Under the pieces are notes generated by a model. It saw nothing but the letters and a program-made list of their open reading frames with translations. It ran no database searches and was not told where the DNA came from. From NCBI GenBank assembly GCA_039029935.1, contig JBCCFC010000035.1, positions 1 through 22,952 of the forward strand: DNA of 22,952 nucleotides. Direction: 5' to 3'. Source of the stretch: G039029935 sp039029935. Its GTDB lineage: Bacteria; Chloroflexota; Anaerolineae; Caldilineales; Caldilineaceae. The first letter of the stretch is position 1. Every line of letters starts with the position of its first letter. Below are positions 21,399-22,952 of the stretch, in pieces. The position numbers were made by a program, and so were the translations under genes.

Positions 21399-21440
21399 GG
21401 CCTTGGCTTATATCTCATTACTTTTTCGTTACTTAAAACA

Positions 21441-21481
21441 AAAAGAGGGGGTAACACCCAAAAGATGTTACCCCCTCTTTT
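21441..21481. terminator. Strong hairpin terminator (works best leftward)
   Basis: A perfect 16-bp stem (21441-21456 with 21466-21481, AAAAGAGGGGGTAACA) closes a 9-base loop. The minus-strand copy is followed by TTTTTGTTTT and the plus-strand copy ends in TTTT. No intact gene directly precedes it on either strand, so it may be left over from a lost gene. The stretch 21482-21629 holds nothing recognisable. Confidence 0.65.
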
Positions 21482-21629
21482 CATACCACACAAGGAGAAA
21501 ACCATTGAAAACCCATTACCCAATCCATCTATAGTGTATCATGCGCAGCGGGGTTCTGCATCGCCCCTTTGCCTTATATTTGGGTTGAATCTGTCCATCA
21601 ATTGGACAAATCGCCGCTACGTCAAATGA

Positions 21630-21831
21630 TCAATTGGGATAATAGATATACGTCTCATCCGGCTGAATCGTCTCCAGCAGTGTATTATCCACAGAAATCA
21701 CGGCGTCAAAGTGATGCACAGGGCTGTCAACGGTGACACCTGCTGGGAGTGCCTGCGGCCATTGCATCACGAAGGGAATATGGATGCCGCCTTCAAAGTG
21801 AAATTTTTCGCGCAAACCATCATGGCTGAAC
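21630..21831 (-). pseudogene. Sulfatase remnant
   Basis: The minus strand reads FSHDGLREKFHFEGGIHIPF then VMQWPQALPAGVTVDSPVHH and FDA before unrelated residues and a stop at 21630-21632. The order F(S/T)xDxGLRExxxxFEGGIxxPFVMQWP..PAG is the central region of type I sulfatases. The N-terminal CxPSR part and the C-terminal domain are gone. Its upstream edge meets the immunity-like ORF of the other strand. Confidence 0.65.
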
Positions 21832-22223
21832 AATTTTGTGATGAGTATGTGTCATTATGGGCCATTCATTGCGGCCTTGCATATCAACAAAAAAACGATT
21901 GGCCTGAACCCTATGATGAGCAACTCATGGAACAATGGAACAATGGAGAGCTGACCGCTGATGAGTTTGAATATAAATGGCTCACGCTTTGGAGTGGTTG
22001 GGATGATAGAGAATTTAACGACATCATCGATGCCATTCACTCCGCCTGTTCTGCCTTCAACCCCAACCCCATGTTTGAATGGGAAATCGACCGCGAACAA
22101 TTTTATGCCGAAATGCTAGAAATGGTAAAACCACTCGCCCACCTTTTTGACTATCCTGAAACACTGATGCAGATGCCTATTTCACAAACCCAGCGCAAGA
22201 TGGTTCCGGTGGCGGCTGGATAA
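21822..22223 (+). CDS. Acidic helical protein, colicin-immunity-like, N-terminus doubtful
   Basis: From the ATG at 21822 the frame encodes 133 residues: MAEQFCDEYVSLWAIHCGLA, then GELTADEFEYKWLTLWSGWD, FNDIIDAIHSACSAFNPNP and EIDREQFYAEMLEMVKPL. The acidic helices and the G(E/K)(L/I)(T/S)ADEFExxxLxLW...ID..HSACSAFNP layout remind me of colicin-D/pyocin immunity domain proteins; this is inference from pattern only. There is no ribosome site, and the frame upstream of 21822 is antisense to the sulfatase scrap. The original N-terminus has therefore probably been lost and the gene may be dead. A longer in-frame version from 21711 is not supported. Confidence 0.45.
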   Translation: MAEQFCDEYVSLWAIHCGLAYQQKNDWPEPYDEQLMEQWNNGELTADEFEYKWLTLWSGWDDREFNDIIDAIHSACSAFNPNPMFEWEIDREQFYAEMLEMVKPLAHLFDYPETLMQMPISQTQRKMVPVAAG

Positions 22224-22235
22224 CAAAGCTGTTAG

Positions 22236-22331
22236 CTACTCAGCCGTCAGCCCTTGCTGAATATCCGGCCTTTGCCCATCGCCAGCCACCACATGCGGGA
22301 TTTCTAGTAACGCCGTGGGTATCGTTATACC
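22236..22331 (-). pseudogene. Coding-like remnant downstream of the cupin gene
   Basis: In another frame just past the cupin stop, the minus strand reads GITIPTALLEIPHVVAGDGQ then RPDIQQGLTAE and a TAG stop at 22236-22238. The sequence is protein-like with a natural end, but there is no start and I do not recognise the family. Confidence 0.3.
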
Positions 22332-22952
22332 TTCGGCGCATCCACAAAGCGCAAATGGCGGGTCTTGATCCAAACGGTTGCACCATCCTCTTGGGCGACA
22401 GCCTTTAGCTCATGTCCCATCGGCAGACGCAGCCAAGAATGCTTCCGCAACTGATCACCGCCTTCTTCAAATCCACCTTCAAGGACCAATAACTCGGCCC
22501 CTTCAGGGTTTTCGATTTCGACAGTTGTGCCCGGCTCCCAAGCCTCTACCTGCACGGTCTCTCGCTCATCTTGGAAAAGGGGCATGACCGAGACACCCGC
22601 CCGATCTGCGGTGCGCACACTGCCCATTTTATTGATATCGATCATGACAGGCGTACGGTCATCCAGATCGTATTGCCATAGCTTGACAAAGATGACGCAC
22701 CCAGGCTCTGATCCCGGTGTGTGGCTAGAGGTCGGCGGGTTACGCACATAGGACCCCACAGGGAAATTGCCATGCTCATCCTGAAACACCCCTTCGAGGA
22801 CAATAAACTCTTCACCGCCCGTATGCACGTGGGATGAGAAATGGCTGTTGGGGGCATAGCGTACAATCGTCGTTGCCCGCGCCACTTCGTCACCGATGCG
22901 GTCTAGCATCCGCCGATCCACGCCCGCCATGGGCGAAGGAATCCACTCAATC
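22325..22952 (-). CDS. ChrR-like bicupin protein, 5' end outside window
   Basis: The frame is open to the right edge, where it reads IEWIPSPMAGVDRRMLDR, so the internal ATG at 22930 is not the start and the gene is cut by the window. At least 208 residues are visible. The first cupin has VRYAPNSHFSSHVHTGGEEF, VLEGVFQDEHGNFPVGSYVR and NPPTSSHTPGS, giving a H-x-H...E...H metal site. The second half (VEAWEPGTTVEI, LLVLEGGFEEGGDQ) repeats the cupin fold without the histidines. This matches the ChrR-type cupin proteins, some of which are zinc-dependent anti-sigma domains; stand-alone members have unknown function. No anti-sigma N-terminal domain is visible in the part present. Confidence 0.85.
   Translation of the reverse strand, partial: IEWIPSPMAGVDRRMLDRIGDEVARATTIVRYAPNSHFSSHVHTGGEEFIVLEGVFQDEHGNFPVGSYVRNPPTSSHTPGSEPGCVIFVKLWQYDLDDRTPVMIDINKMGSVRTADRAGVSVMPLFQDERETVQVEAWEPGTTVEIENPEGAELLVLEGGFEEGGDQLRKHSWLRLPMGHELKAVAQEDGATVWIKTRHLRFVDAPKV

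Overview
The window looks like chromosomal DNA from a bacterium of roughly balanced base composition, most likely a Chloroflexota member (Caldilineae/Anaerolineae-like). That placement is inferred from the kind of secreted leucine-rich-repeat/caspase-fold protein ending in a short 'FLPVV'-type tail, from a menaquinone-type UbiE/MenG methyltransferase, and from the abundance of small palindromic repeats. No rRNA, tRNA or CRISPR array was seen.

Layout. (1) 1-453: start of a PD-(D/E)XK-like nuclease gene leaving the left edge, followed by a repeat-filled intergenic stretch (454-743). (2) 744-5427: one minus-strand run of TetR regulator, aldehyde dehydrogenase, enoyl-CoA hydratase, and PaaA-, PaaD- and PaaB-like proteins, the last four closely packed or overlapping. 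It resembles a compact aryl-CoA epoxidase operon, but PaaC and the reductase PaaE are missing. (3) 5626-8128: plus-strand alpha/beta hydrolase, UbiE/MenG methyltransferase and a second SAM methyltransferase. (4) 8148-9443: remnants (methyltransferase, asparaginase), an intact PPOX-fold flavoprotein and a candidate structured RNA. (5) 9444-12127: minus-strand FAD monooxygenase, broken DUF3237 gene and cytochrome P450. (6) 12252-14404: sulfatase followed by an internally deleted sulfotransferase, ending in a good rho-independent terminator. (7) 14716-15155: an AAA ATPase scrap joined to a transposase-like scrap. (8) 15235-16794: benzoate-CoA ligase-family enzyme. (9) 16859-17665: TIM-barrel sugar-phosphate isomerase/epimerase-type protein. 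(10) 17945-21175: 1076-residue secreted LRR/FN3/PPC/caspase-like protein. (11) 21194-22952: repeats, a terminator, a sulfatase scrap abutting an immunity-like ORF, and a cupin gene leaving the right edge.

How the genes may work together (inference): the ligase would make an aryl-CoA thioester; the PaaA/PaaB diiron oxygenase, matured by the PaaD-like protein, would epoxidise the ring; the crotonase would act on the ring-opened or hydrated product; and the aldehyde dehydrogenase would oxidise the semialdehyde, all under TetR control. The FAD monooxygenase, P450, sulfatase and sulfotransferase suggest additional handling of hydroxylated or sulfated aromatics. The region is also rich in dead genes (at least seven fragments) and foldback repeats, which marks it as a rapidly rearranging accessory region.
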